Assembly: GCA_003647095.1 (NCBI GenBank)
Contig: QMME01000095.1
Location: forward strand, 1-11,798
Source of the DNA: Deltaproteobacteria bacterium
GTDB lineage: Bacteria > Myxococcota > B64-G9
Reading direction: 5' to 3'
DNA: 11,798 nucleotides
Below, piece after piece: positions 1 to 6,075 of the stretch; position 1 is the first letter of the stretch; every line of letters begins with the position of its first letter. Position numbers and translations under genes: made by a program. Under the pieces are notes generated by a model. That model was not told the DNA's origin, searched no databases, and saw nothing but the letters and a program-made list of their open reading frames with translations.

Positions 1-239
1 GCTACTTCTATAGCCAGTTTTGTTTCGACTGTGAATACGGGCCGCGAATCTCGAGGGGAATGGCCATCCAGACGGAATTGGGCTGGTGCTGGCGCAGCGG
101 CTTGTGCATGGGCTTGGCCCACACCGGCAACCTGCTGATGGACCAGAACAGAAATGGCGGCAGTTACGCTTCCAATATCGTGAAAATCTCCTTCTCGTTC
201 ATGTTCGACGTGGCCCGGACCTACCCGTCGTCCCGGTGA
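1..239 (+). CDS. C-terminal fragment of a probable outer-membrane beta-barrel protein (5' end outside the window)
   Basis: The reading frame enters at base 3 and ends at TGA 237-239, leaving 78 residues. The visible part alternates polar and hydrophobic residues in short stretches (GMAIQTELGWCW, SGLCMGLAH, NIVKISFSFMFDVA) separated by polar or Asn/Gly-rich turns, as expected for the last membrane strands of an outer-membrane barrel. Four cysteines lie in the fragment (FCFDCEYG, GWCW, GLCM), which is unusual for a barrel. The protein ends in SSR rather than the terminal aromatic residue common in porins, which weakens the barrel call. The next gene points the opposite way, so the two converge over a 48-bp gap (240-287) in which I see no convincing terminator. 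The family cannot be named from this fragment; the barrel role is inference from strand pattern only. Confidence 0.5.
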   Translation, partial: YFYSQFCFDCEYGPRISRGMAIQTELGWCWRSGLCMGLAHTGNLLMDQNRNGGSYASNIVKISFSFMFDVARTYPSSR

Positions 240-287
240 CCCTTTCGTCCGGGACGTGGCGGGATCTGCATGCGGTGTGCGGCTTTT

Positions 288-1139
288 TCAGGAGTTGCTT
301 CCCGGCCTGGCTTCCGCCGGGGAGGCGGACGGCGGAGCGGCCTTGATGCCCGCCTCCCGTTCCACCCGGCGCAGTTCCTCGAGCCAGCGCTGGCGCGCCC
401 CCCGCCACTTGGCCTCGGTGAGCAGGCCGCGGGCCCGTTGCAGGTGCTGGGCGATCTGCTCGCGGGCGTCGTCTTCTTCCGCCTCCCACAGGGCCCGGGC
501 GTAGAAGACGTGGTTGAGGGGATGCTGCGGGTAGTCGTGCACGGCCCGCTCGAGCAATTCCAGGGCCTTGTCGATGTCGCCGATGCCCTTGGGCCAGGGC
601 GGCGCCAGCAGGTAGAGCATGCCCAGCAGGCGCATGGGACCGGCGTAGTCGATGCTGCAGTCCTGCTGGCAGGCCTTCTTGAGGGTGCTCTCCAGGCGCT
701 TGAGGTTCTTCATGGCCAGGGCCGCGTGGCTGCGCACCGCCAGGCCCAGGTTGAGCGCCAGGTAGTAGTGCACGGCGGCGTTGTCGGTGCCCTGCAGCAG
801 GGCCAGTTCCGCCCAGCGAATACCCTCGGAAGCCAGCTTCTCCCGGCGGGCGGCGTTCCGCTCCCGGTCGGCCACCAGGAAGCACAGGCGCGCGGCCACC
901 GGGGCCGCCCCGGTGGCGCCGGCGTTGAGGCGCAATCTTTCCAGGGCGCAGGCGATTTGCCGGGTGGGAGTATTGATGTAGAAGGTGTTGGCCTGTATCA
1001 CCAGCTCCTCGAGCCTGCTCGCCGGGCAGTCGTCCAGGCCGCCCAGGTCTATCTTCTCCCCGGGCAGGACCACTTGCGGGCAGCCGCTGTTGCCCAGCAG
1101 CAAAAGCAGCAGCAACGAGTGAACGAATGGATGTTTCAG
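288..1139 (-). CDS. TatT-like helical-repeat lipoprotein (TRAP transporter T-component family), probable CTG start
   Basis: Predicted 283-residue periplasmic lipoprotein, last gene of the RND operon. From CTG 1139 the N-terminus is MKHPFVHS, seven leucines, then GNSGC: a signal peptide with Cys20 as likely lipidation site. The lipobox is imperfect, with Asn at -3. Residues about 100-240 form paired helices of TPR type. Recognisable family features are EGIRWAELALLQ, HYYLALNLGL, a long amphipathic helix (KNLKRLESTLKKA), DYAGPMRLLGMLYLLAP, then GDIDKALELLERAVHDYP and HPLNHVFYARALWEAE. This order (helix with paired aromatics, R-x-LG-x-LY, P, A-x-x-x-L-x-x-Av-x-x-xP, PLNH) resembles TatT. In Treponema, TatT (TP0956) binds a periplasmic TRAP binding protein and is proposed to handle hydrophobic ligands. 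Here the adjacent binding protein is PhnD-like, so a scaffold role for it is inference. The next in-frame start, TTG 1115, lacks a ribosome binding site and would lose the charged N-region. The tail (KAAPPSASPAEARPG) is low-complexity. Confidence 0.7.
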   Translation of the reverse strand: MKHPFVHSLLLLLLLGNSGCPQVVLPGEKIDLGGLDDCPASRLEELVIQANTFYINTPTRQIACALERLRLNAGATGAAPVAARLCFLVADRERNAARREKLASEGIRWAELALLQGTDNAAVHYYLALNLGLAVRSHAALAMKNLKRLESTLKKACQQDCSIDYAGPMRLLGMLYLLAPPWPKGIGDIDKALELLERAVHDYPQHPLNHVFYARALWEAEEDDAREQIAQHLQRARGLLTEAKWRGARQRWLEELRRVEREAGIKAAPPSASPAEARPGSNS

Positions 1140-2017
1140 GGCTTGCTCTCCCAGGCCTTGATGACGGAATCGAACAGCTTGCCATCGGGAAGATCGAAGG
1201 AGTCAATACCGAACAGCTCGCACAGCTTCTTGCCGTCCTGGTGGGTGCACATTCCACGCAGGGCCCGGAGCATCTTCTGCCGATCCCGGGCGCTGGAGCG
1301 CTTCTCGTCGGCGGCGATGCCCATCTGCGGCAGTGACGCGGAGGTGTAGATGGACTGCAGGTTCTTGCCGAAGGGCAGGGCCGCCAGCCCCTCGAACTGG
1401 GGCCGGTTCACCAGCACGGCATCGAGCCGGCCACGGTCGAGTTGACGCAGGGCCCGCAGTACCCGCCGGGAAGGCTTGAGCTGGAAGTGGCTGGCCGGGT
1501 CGATCTGCCGCTGGAATACCACCCGCTTGAGAAACTCCAGGTCTCCCAGCCAGGGACCGCCGAGAGTTTTGCCGGCCAGGTCGGCCAGCTTGCCGAAGGT
1601 GTTGCGGCGCACCACCAGGTAGAAGCGATCTTCGCTCTTGCCGCCGATGCGCGGCTGTACCAGCGGCACCAGGTGATGGGCGCGGCGAGCCTGCAGGAAG
1701 ATTCCCAGCGAGAGGATGGCGAAGGGTGGTTTTTTCTCCTCCAGCTGTTGCCGGCACTCGGCGTCCCGGGTGGTGAAGGAGGTGTTGATGGTGCCCGCCG
1801 GCCAACCGCCGATGGACTCGATGACCTTGACCATGTCTTGCAGGGCCGGCTGGGCGTCACGGGCGCGAACCGAGCCGCCCGGGTAACAGACCAGGATGTC
1901 GATGGCGGCGGGAGCCTGGCCGGCGCGGGCAGGAGCGCCGCCGGCCAGCAGGCAGCCGGCCAACAGGCAACCGGCCAGCAGGACGTGGCGAGGCCTGGCG
2001 AATCGTGCGTGGGTCAT
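1136..2017 (-). CDS. PhnD-like periplasmic substrate-binding protein (phosphate/phosphonate-binding family), exported
   Basis: 293 residues, translated from ATG 2017-2015, which overlaps the RND stop as ATGA. GGGAGG sits 5 bases upstream, so this start is preferred over the longer open frame reaching back into the RND gene. The N-terminus is a signal sequence: basic residues to Arg10, then the tandem hydrophobic LLAGCLLAGCLLAGG, then APARA. It carries two perfect lipoboxes (LAGC ending at Cys17 and Cys22) and also an A-R-A signal peptidase I site at residues 30-32, so lipoprotein versus soluble periplasmic protein is unresolved. The mature part has PhnD-family order: opening strand IDILVCYPGG, a FAILSLGIFLQARR segment, the hinge DLAGKTLGGPW, then GRLDAVLVNRPQFEGL, a TSASLPQMGIAAD segment and a closing LFGIDSFDLPDG. 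No ABC ATPase or permease is adjacent, unlike classic phn uptake operons, so phosphonate need not be the ligand. It more likely serves the RND pump and the TatT-like lipoprotein on either side. Confidence 0.75.
   Translation of the reverse strand: MTHARFARPRHVLLAGCLLAGCLLAGGAPARAGQAPAAIDILVCYPGGSVRARDAQPALQDMVKVIESIGGWPAGTINTSFTTRDAECRQQLEEKKPPFAILSLGIFLQARRAHHLVPLVQPRIGGKSEDRFYLVVRRNTFGKLADLAGKTLGGPWLGDLEFLKRVVFQRQIDPASHFQLKPSRRVLRALRQLDRGRLDAVLVNRPQFEGLAALPFGKNLQSIYTSASLPQMGIAADEKRSSARDRQKMLRALRGMCTHQDGKKLCELFGIDSFDLPDGKLFDSVIKAWESKP
1146..1152 (-). promoter_or_regulatory. Ribosome binding site that decides the CTG start of the TatT-like gene
   Basis: Read on the minus strand, GGGAGAG lies 6 to 8 bases upstream of the CTG at 1139-1137. 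The CTG overlaps the TGA stop of the preceding gene (1138-1136) as CTGA. The downstream TTG at 1115-1113 is preceded by CATTCGTTCACTCG, which has no Shine-Dalgarno core. This favours CTG initiation with translational coupling. Confidence 0.6.
1941..1985. repeat. Three tandem 15-bp units inside the binding-protein signal peptide
   Basis: On the plus strand the units are CCGGCCAGCAGGCAG, CCGGCCAACAGGCAA and CCGGCCAGCAGGACG. They differ at only a few bases, mostly in the last three. On the coding (minus) strand they encode a repeated LLAGC block and create two consecutive lipoboxes. The in-frame period of five codons means copy-number change would alter signal length without a frameshift. Confidence 0.85.
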
Positions 2018-4749
2018 TTCTTCCTCCCGAACATTACCTCGGCCAGGGCCGGAGCGGCCAGCAGGGCCGCCAGCACGCAGCAGACCAGGCCGATGGTCAC
2101 CGTCCAGCCCATGGTGGCCACCCCGCGGTAACGGGCCATGGTGATGGCTCCCAGGCCGGCCAGGGTGGTACCGGCCGCCAGCAGGATGGCCCGGGCCGCC
2201 AGCCCGGCGGCCGCCCAGGCCCGGCGCCGGCCGCCCTCGTTCAGGCGGTGAGAATACCAGACCCCGTAGTCCACGGCCAGTCCCATCACCAGGGGCAGGG
2301 CGATGATGTTGGCGTAGGAGAACTTCATTCCCGCCAGGGCCAGGATCCCCAGCATCCAGCCGCCGCCCAGCAGCAGCGGCAGCAGGGCCACCAGGAAGGC
2401 GGGCAGCGACCTGACCGACAGCAGGATCCAGGCCATGGCCACCAGCAGCGCCAGCAGGGTGCCCTGGCGGAAGGAATCGACCGCCATGTGGGAGAACACC
2501 TGGTGGGTGGTGGGAAAACCGGTGACCTCCGGAGACACGGAGGTGGCCTGCTTCATCAGTCGCTCCAGGTTGTCGGGATCGTAGACGGAGTGGGCGGGAA
2601 AGGCGTAAATGGCGATGGTGCCGTCCGGGGCCACGAAGCGATCGGCCAGGGCCGGAGGCAGGTCGCCCGGCTGCAGGGGCCGTGCCCGGCGCCAGGTGGC
2701 GATCTCGTCGAAGGCATGCAGGGCCTTGCGCCACAGCGTCTGCGCGAAGCTCTCGGTGCGCCGGCGGGCGCGCTCCGGGGAAGACTCGAGCAGGCCGCCG
2801 ATGTCATCGAGGCGCTCCAGTATGCGTTCGAAGTGGCGCACCAGCTCGCGGTGGCCGCTGGAGAAGGCCATCTCCTGGGAGTCGGCGAACAGGTCTGAGG
2901 TCTTCTGCAGCGACGAGGTCAGGCGGCGCAGCCCCTCGGCGTCCAGGGTGGGATCGCCCAGGGAGCGGATCTTCTTCAAGTAGGCGGAACTGGCTATCAG
3001 CTTGCCGATGCGCCGGGCCTGCCCGGCCCGCTCCGCGGCGTCGGGCGGGAACAGGGGGGTGATGCTCTGGCTCTGGGAGATGGTGTCGAGCTTCTTCACG
3101 GCGGCGGCGATGCGCCGCGCCTCGTCGATGTCGGGGGCGGTGAAGATGAGCACCTCGGCCTGGAAGTCGCTTTCCTGTACCATGCGGCGCTGGTAGTGGG
3201 CCGCCGGGGAGTTCTTCGGCAGCAGGGCCAGCACGTCGTAGTTGAAGTCTATCTTCATCCCGAACACCATCCCGGCCACGGCCGTGACCACGGCCACCGT
3301 GATGAAGAAGACGCCCAGGGGCCGGGCGATCTTCAATTTCCGGGAAAAACGGGCTTCGCCGTCCGAGTCGCCGGCGTGGCGGCGGGCGTGCTGCAGGCCC
3401 GGGGGCAACAGCACGAACAGGGCCGGTTGCAGCAGGAAGGTGCACAGCAGCACCAGGGCCACGCCCGAGGCCGCCACCAGCCCCAGCTCGGCAAACCCGG
3501 AAAAGGGCACGGTGACGAGCACGGCGAAGATGAGCACGGTGGCCCCGCCGGCGGTCAGCAGGGCCCGGGCCGAGGCTCCCACCGCCCCGGCCACCGCCGG
3601 GCGCAGGGAATCGGCCCGGCAGCGCTCCTCCATGATGCGCGAGGAAAGGAAGATGCCGTAGTCCACTCCCAGGCCGAAGAGGATGGCGGTGAAGGCGGAG
3701 GTGATCATGGTCAGGTGGCCCACGGTCAGGTAGGTCAGGCCGGTGTTGAGCAGCACCCCCAGGCCCATGGGCAGGAACACCACCAGCGCCCAGCGCAGCG
3801 AGCGCAGCCACAATCCCACCAGCAAGAGGATGAAGATCGCTGCGGTGGCGATGGTGAAGGAGATGTCGTGCTGCAGGGCGCGAAACTCCTCGTAGGTGAT
3901 GGCCGGCAGGCCGGTGAACGCCACCGACATGTCGATTCCCCGCTCCCGCAAGAAGCTTTCGCGCAGCTTCCGGGCCCGGTCGCGCACGCTTTCTATGAAG
4001 GGGGCCACCACCCCGTATTCCGAGGACGAGTCGTGCGGGCGCACGAAGACGAAGAACATGTCGCCGTTGCGGGAGGTGAAGTAACCCCGGCCCGCCGTCA
4101 GCTTGGCTCCCTCGCCGTAGCGGGCCACCATGTGCTGCCAGTCGATGCGCTGCGGCCGCGGCTCCGACTTGATCCAGCGCAGCCACTCCTCCAGGAAGAA
4201 GCGCACCATGCGCAGGGCACCCTCGGCGGTCTTGAGATCGACGTCGACCAGCGAAAGCGGCGGCGGATCGTCGAGCCATTTCTCCACCCGGCGCAGCCCC
4301 TCGCTCCAGCCGTCCAGGCCCGCGGGTGGCTCCACCCCGATGAGCTTGTTCATGACCGCCTCGAACTGGTCGAGGCGCCGGGGAGGAACCAGCAGGTAGG
4401 CATGGCGCAGGAAGAAATCCAGGTCGACCTTCTCCGTGGCCTGGCGCACCCGGGGCAGGGTTCGCAGGGCGGCTGCCAGCCGGGAGGAAAAGTCCTCGCG
4501 GGCCGCCCGGTTGCCTCCCTCCACCACCACGATCAGGTCGGCGTCGGCGCCGAATTTCTTCAAAAAGCCGTTGAGACGCCGGGTTACCTCGGCATTGCTG
4601 GGCAGGATGGCCTGGCGCGAGGTCAGGAAGGGAATCCTGGCCACTGCCACCGAGGCCAGGGCGGCCAGCAGCAAGGCGATGACCACCACCCGCCAGGGGT
4701 GGGCGGTGATGCTGTCGACGAATCGGGTGAGGCGGGTGCTAGCTTGCAT
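2014..4749 (-). CDS. RND-superfamily exporter of MMPL/HpnN type (predicted lipid or hydrophobic-substrate transporter)
   Basis: 911 residues, a full-length two-halved RND permease in the inner membrane, first gene of the leftward operon. TM1 is about residues 20-40. A large periplasmic domain follows (about 45-290), then TM2-TM6 (about 296-448) with the family motif FGLGVDYGIFLSSR (Asp363, Tyr364). The second half repeats the plan: TM7 about 478-498, a periplasmic domain about 500-755, TM8-TM12 about 762-905, with MGLAVDYGVWYSHR (Asp827, Tyr828). The GxDY acidic residues are the presumed proton-relay positions in MMPL-type transporters. The start of the second loop (DFNYDVLALLPKNSP) is also typical. 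Known relatives include MmpL lipid exporters and the hopanoid transporter HpnN; no hopanoid gene lies here, so the substrate is unknown. Start ATG 4749-4747 has only a weak AGGA upstream. The stop overlaps the next gene's ATG by ATGA. The next two genes encode a periplasmic binder and a lipoprotein; no MFP adaptor or TolC-like gene is next to it. Confidence 0.88.
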   Translation of the reverse strand: MQASTRLTRFVDSITAHPWRVVVIALLLAALASVAVARIPFLTSRQAILPSNAEVTRRLNGFLKKFGADADLIVVVEGGNRAAREDFSSRLAAALRTLPRVRQATEKVDLDFFLRHAYLLVPPRRLDQFEAVMNKLIGVEPPAGLDGWSEGLRRVEKWLDDPPPLSLVDVDLKTAEGALRMVRFFLEEWLRWIKSEPRPQRIDWQHMVARYGEGAKLTAGRGYFTSRNGDMFFVFVRPHDSSSEYGVVAPFIESVRDRARKLRESFLRERGIDMSVAFTGLPAITYEEFRALQHDISFTIATAAIFILLLVGLWLRSLRWALVVFLPMGLGVLLNTGLTYLTVGHLTMITSAFTAILFGLGVDYGIFLSSRIMEERCRADSLRPAVAGAVGASARALLTAGGATVLIFAVLVTVPFSGFAELGLVAASGVALVLLCTFLLQPALFVLLPPGLQHARRHAGDSDGEARFSRKLKIARPLGVFFITVAVVTAVAGMVFGMKIDFNYDVLALLPKNSPAAHYQRRMVQESDFQAEVLIFTAPDIDEARRIAAAVKKLDTISQSQSITPLFPPDAAERAGQARRIGKLIASSAYLKKIRSLGDPTLDAEGLRRLTSSLQKTSDLFADSQEMAFSSGHRELVRHFERILERLDDIGGLLESSPERARRRTESFAQTLWRKALHAFDEIATWRRARPLQPGDLPPALADRFVAPDGTIAIYAFPAHSVYDPDNLERLMKQATSVSPEVTGFPTTHQVFSHMAVDSFRQGTLLALLVAMAWILLSVRSLPAFLVALLPLLLGGGWMLGILALAGMKFSYANIIALPLVMGLAVDYGVWYSHRLNEGGRRRAWAAAGLAARAILLAAGTTLAGLGAITMARYRGVATMGWTVTIGLVCCVLAALLAAPALAEVMFGRKK

Positions 4750-4802
4750 GCTGTCCTGATCCTCGTCAGCGCCCTGCCATTCCCCCCGGCAGCGGCTGCG
4801 CC

Positions 4803-4831
4803 ATTGTGCGGGCAGGCAGGCTGCTTGTCAA
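4803..4831 (-). promoter_or_regulatory. Sigma-70-type promoter for the RND operon
   Basis: On the minus strand, a perfect -35 box TTGACA (4831-4826) is followed after exactly 17 bases by CACAAT (4808-4803; 4 of 6 to TATAAT). Transcription would start near 4796, giving a leader of about 47 bases before ATG 4749. It lies in the 206-bp divergent gap and reads away from the CrtC-like gene. Confidence 0.6.
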
Positions 4832-4885
4832 GCGCCCAACCCGGGCTCCACGGCACACCGCGGCTGTGGCCCGGACACCGCAAAC

Positions 4886-4917
4886 TGGCGTGTCCTGCGC
4901 AAAAGATGCTATATGGT
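4886..4917 (+). promoter_or_regulatory. Weak candidate promoter for the CrtC-like/phosphotransferase operon
   Basis: The only AT-rich patch upstream of ATG 4956 is TGCTATATGGT at 4907-4917. It can be read as an extended -10 (TG-n-TATATG, 4910-4915) or as TATGGT (4912-4917). No good TTGACA-like -35 lies 16-18 bases upstream. An overlapping CTGGCGTGTCCTGCGCA (4885-4901) keeps GG and GC at sigma-54 spacing (-24/-12) but mismatches elsewhere. I report the region as a likely promoter location without choosing a sigma factor. Confidence 0.3.
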
Positions 4918-4955
4918 ACCCCTTCCTCCGTGGACCGGGGGAACAGGGAGAGTGC

Positions 4956-6068
4956 ATGGTGCTGCCGGCAACCTCGGAAAGGCTTCGCCCCCGGGGTGGA
5001 GGCCTGCTCAAGAACCTGGCCGCGACCTGCCTGGTGGCGCTTGGCCAGGGTCGCCTGGCCAGCGCCCGCCACCGGAAGCTCGCCGACAGGCGCGTACCTC
5101 CGTCCCCGCCTTTCGACGAGAACTACAACGATTCCTTCGTGTTCCAGGGTTCGGGGGGCGACGGTACCATGTTCATGTCCCGGGTAGGCCTGCGCGGCGA
5201 CGGCTCCCGGGCCGAGGTGTGGGTGTTTCTCGACATCGACGGGCGCAAGCTGGTCAACGGCGATACCCTGGTGCCGGCCCGGGCACGGCAGCAGCATATC
5301 AGCGCCGGGGGGTTGTCCTACCGTTACCTGCCGGAGAGGGGCGGCTGGCGGGTGTCTTTCTCGGGCGCCCTGCAGGGGGCCGGCGACTGTCGCCTGGAGC
5401 TCGACTTCACGCCCACGGCGCGCCTGTTCCTGTCCAGCCGGCACATGGATGCCCGCTCAACCGGCCGGGCTATGGCCGAGATGCCCTGGTCGCGCCAGTA
5501 CTTCGCCAGGCTGCGCTCGGAGCGGCAGGTGCGCATCGAGCAGGGAGGCCTGCTCGAGGGACGGCTGTGGCTCGACGGCCGGGAGCGCGAGCTGCGCCTG
5601 CGGGCCTTCCGGGATCACAGCTGGGGACGGCGGGACTGGAGTTTCATCAATCGCTACCTGTGGAACATCATCTCCCTCGAACGCCCCCTCGATCTGGGCG
5701 GTGTCCGCTGCCGGTACCTGTGCCTGACCGCCGTCGACTACGGTGACAGCTTCCACCACCTGGTCTCGGGCTGGGTAGCCGGAAGCAGGCGCCTGCTGCC
5801 CGTGGTGGCCTGCTCGGACATGCATCGGCTGGCCGGCGACGGCGTCATTCCCCGCGACTACGACATCGTCTTCCGGGCCCGGGGCCGGCGCCCGCTGCGC
5901 TGCCGGGTGACGCGCTCGGGCCGGGAGCACTCCTGGTTGCTGCAGGACGGTGATTTCGAGGTGAGCGAGGCCTGGTGCCGGGCGGAGATCGAGGGCGTGG
6001 CCGGGCAGGGCATGGCGGAGTTCGGCTTCTCCCGCGGCTGCGGCATTCCCCGGCCGGTGTTTTCCTGA
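4956..6068 (+). CDS. CrtC/AttH-like (lipocalin-like) protein with RDHSWGxRDW motif, partner of the downstream phosphotransferase
   Basis: 370 residues from ATG 4956, preceded by GGGAG five bases upstream. The frame is open back to 4806, but that extension lacks a ribosome binding site and runs through the promoter patch. The protein is a beta-rich two-half fold. The N-terminal half has PPFDENYNDSFVF, then strands around AEVWVFLDIDG, then HISAGGLSYRY and GGWRVSFSGAL. A linker (MPWSRQYFARL, about 177-186; EQGGLLEGRLWL, 195-206) leads to the signature AFRDHSWGRRDW at 217-228. The end holds GVAGQGMAEFGFS (348-359). The signature and layout match the hydroxyneurosporene-synthase-like/AttH superfamily, whose members act on or bind hydrophobic molecules such as carotenoids. 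The same order of segments occurs, from memory, in the N-terminal part of fused animal PEP-utilizing proteins. No clear export signal: residues 16-30 are only moderately hydrophobic. Substrate and catalytic activity are unknown; the downstream gene starts 7 bases after the stop, so they are very likely co-translated. Confidence 0.7.
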   Translation: MVLPATSERLRPRGGGLLKNLAATCLVALGQGRLASARHRKLADRRVPPSPPFDENYNDSFVFQGSGGDGTMFMSRVGLRGDGSRAEVWVFLDIDGRKLVNGDTLVPARARQQHISAGGLSYRYLPERGGWRVSFSGALQGAGDCRLELDFTPTARLFLSSRHMDARSTGRAMAEMPWSRQYFARLRSERQVRIEQGGLLEGRLWLDGRERELRLRAFRDHSWGRRDWSFINRYLWNIISLERPLDLGGVRCRYLCLTAVDYGDSFHHLVSGWVAGSRRLLPVVACSDMHRLAGDGVIPRDYDIVFRARGRRPLRCRVTRSGREHSWLLQDGDFEVSEAWCRAEIEGVAGQGMAEFGFSRGCGIPRPVFS

Positions 6069-6075
6069 GGCGACG

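Noticed and set aside
240..287. Possible bidirectional terminator between the convergent genes (CTTTTT near 282)
   Set aside because: Only a 3-bp stem could be drawn before the T-run; not enough to call.
270..1349. Plus-strand frame of 359 codons over the TatT-like gene
   Set aside because: Crosses the junction of two well-supported minus-strand genes and shows no domain or ribosome binding site.
1136..2734. Fusion reading in which the binding protein extends 239 codons upstream into the RND gene
   Set aside because: The upstream part is an out-of-frame shadow of the RND C-terminus. ATG 2017 has GGGAGG and is followed at once by a signal peptide.
4885..4901. Sigma-54 promoter
   Set aside because: Keeps GG and GC at the right spacing but mismatches four other consensus positions. 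Such matches are frequent by chance in GC-rich DNA.
4806..4955. N-terminal extension of the CrtC-like protein
   Set aside because: Basic, motif-free residues with no ribosome binding site, overlapping both promoter candidates. ATG 4956 has GGGAG at proper spacing.
3196..5187. Long plus-strand frame of 663 codons opposite the RND gene
   Set aside because: Gln/Gly/His-rich composition typical of antisense to a GC-rich gene. The opposite strand encodes a full RND permease with all motifs.
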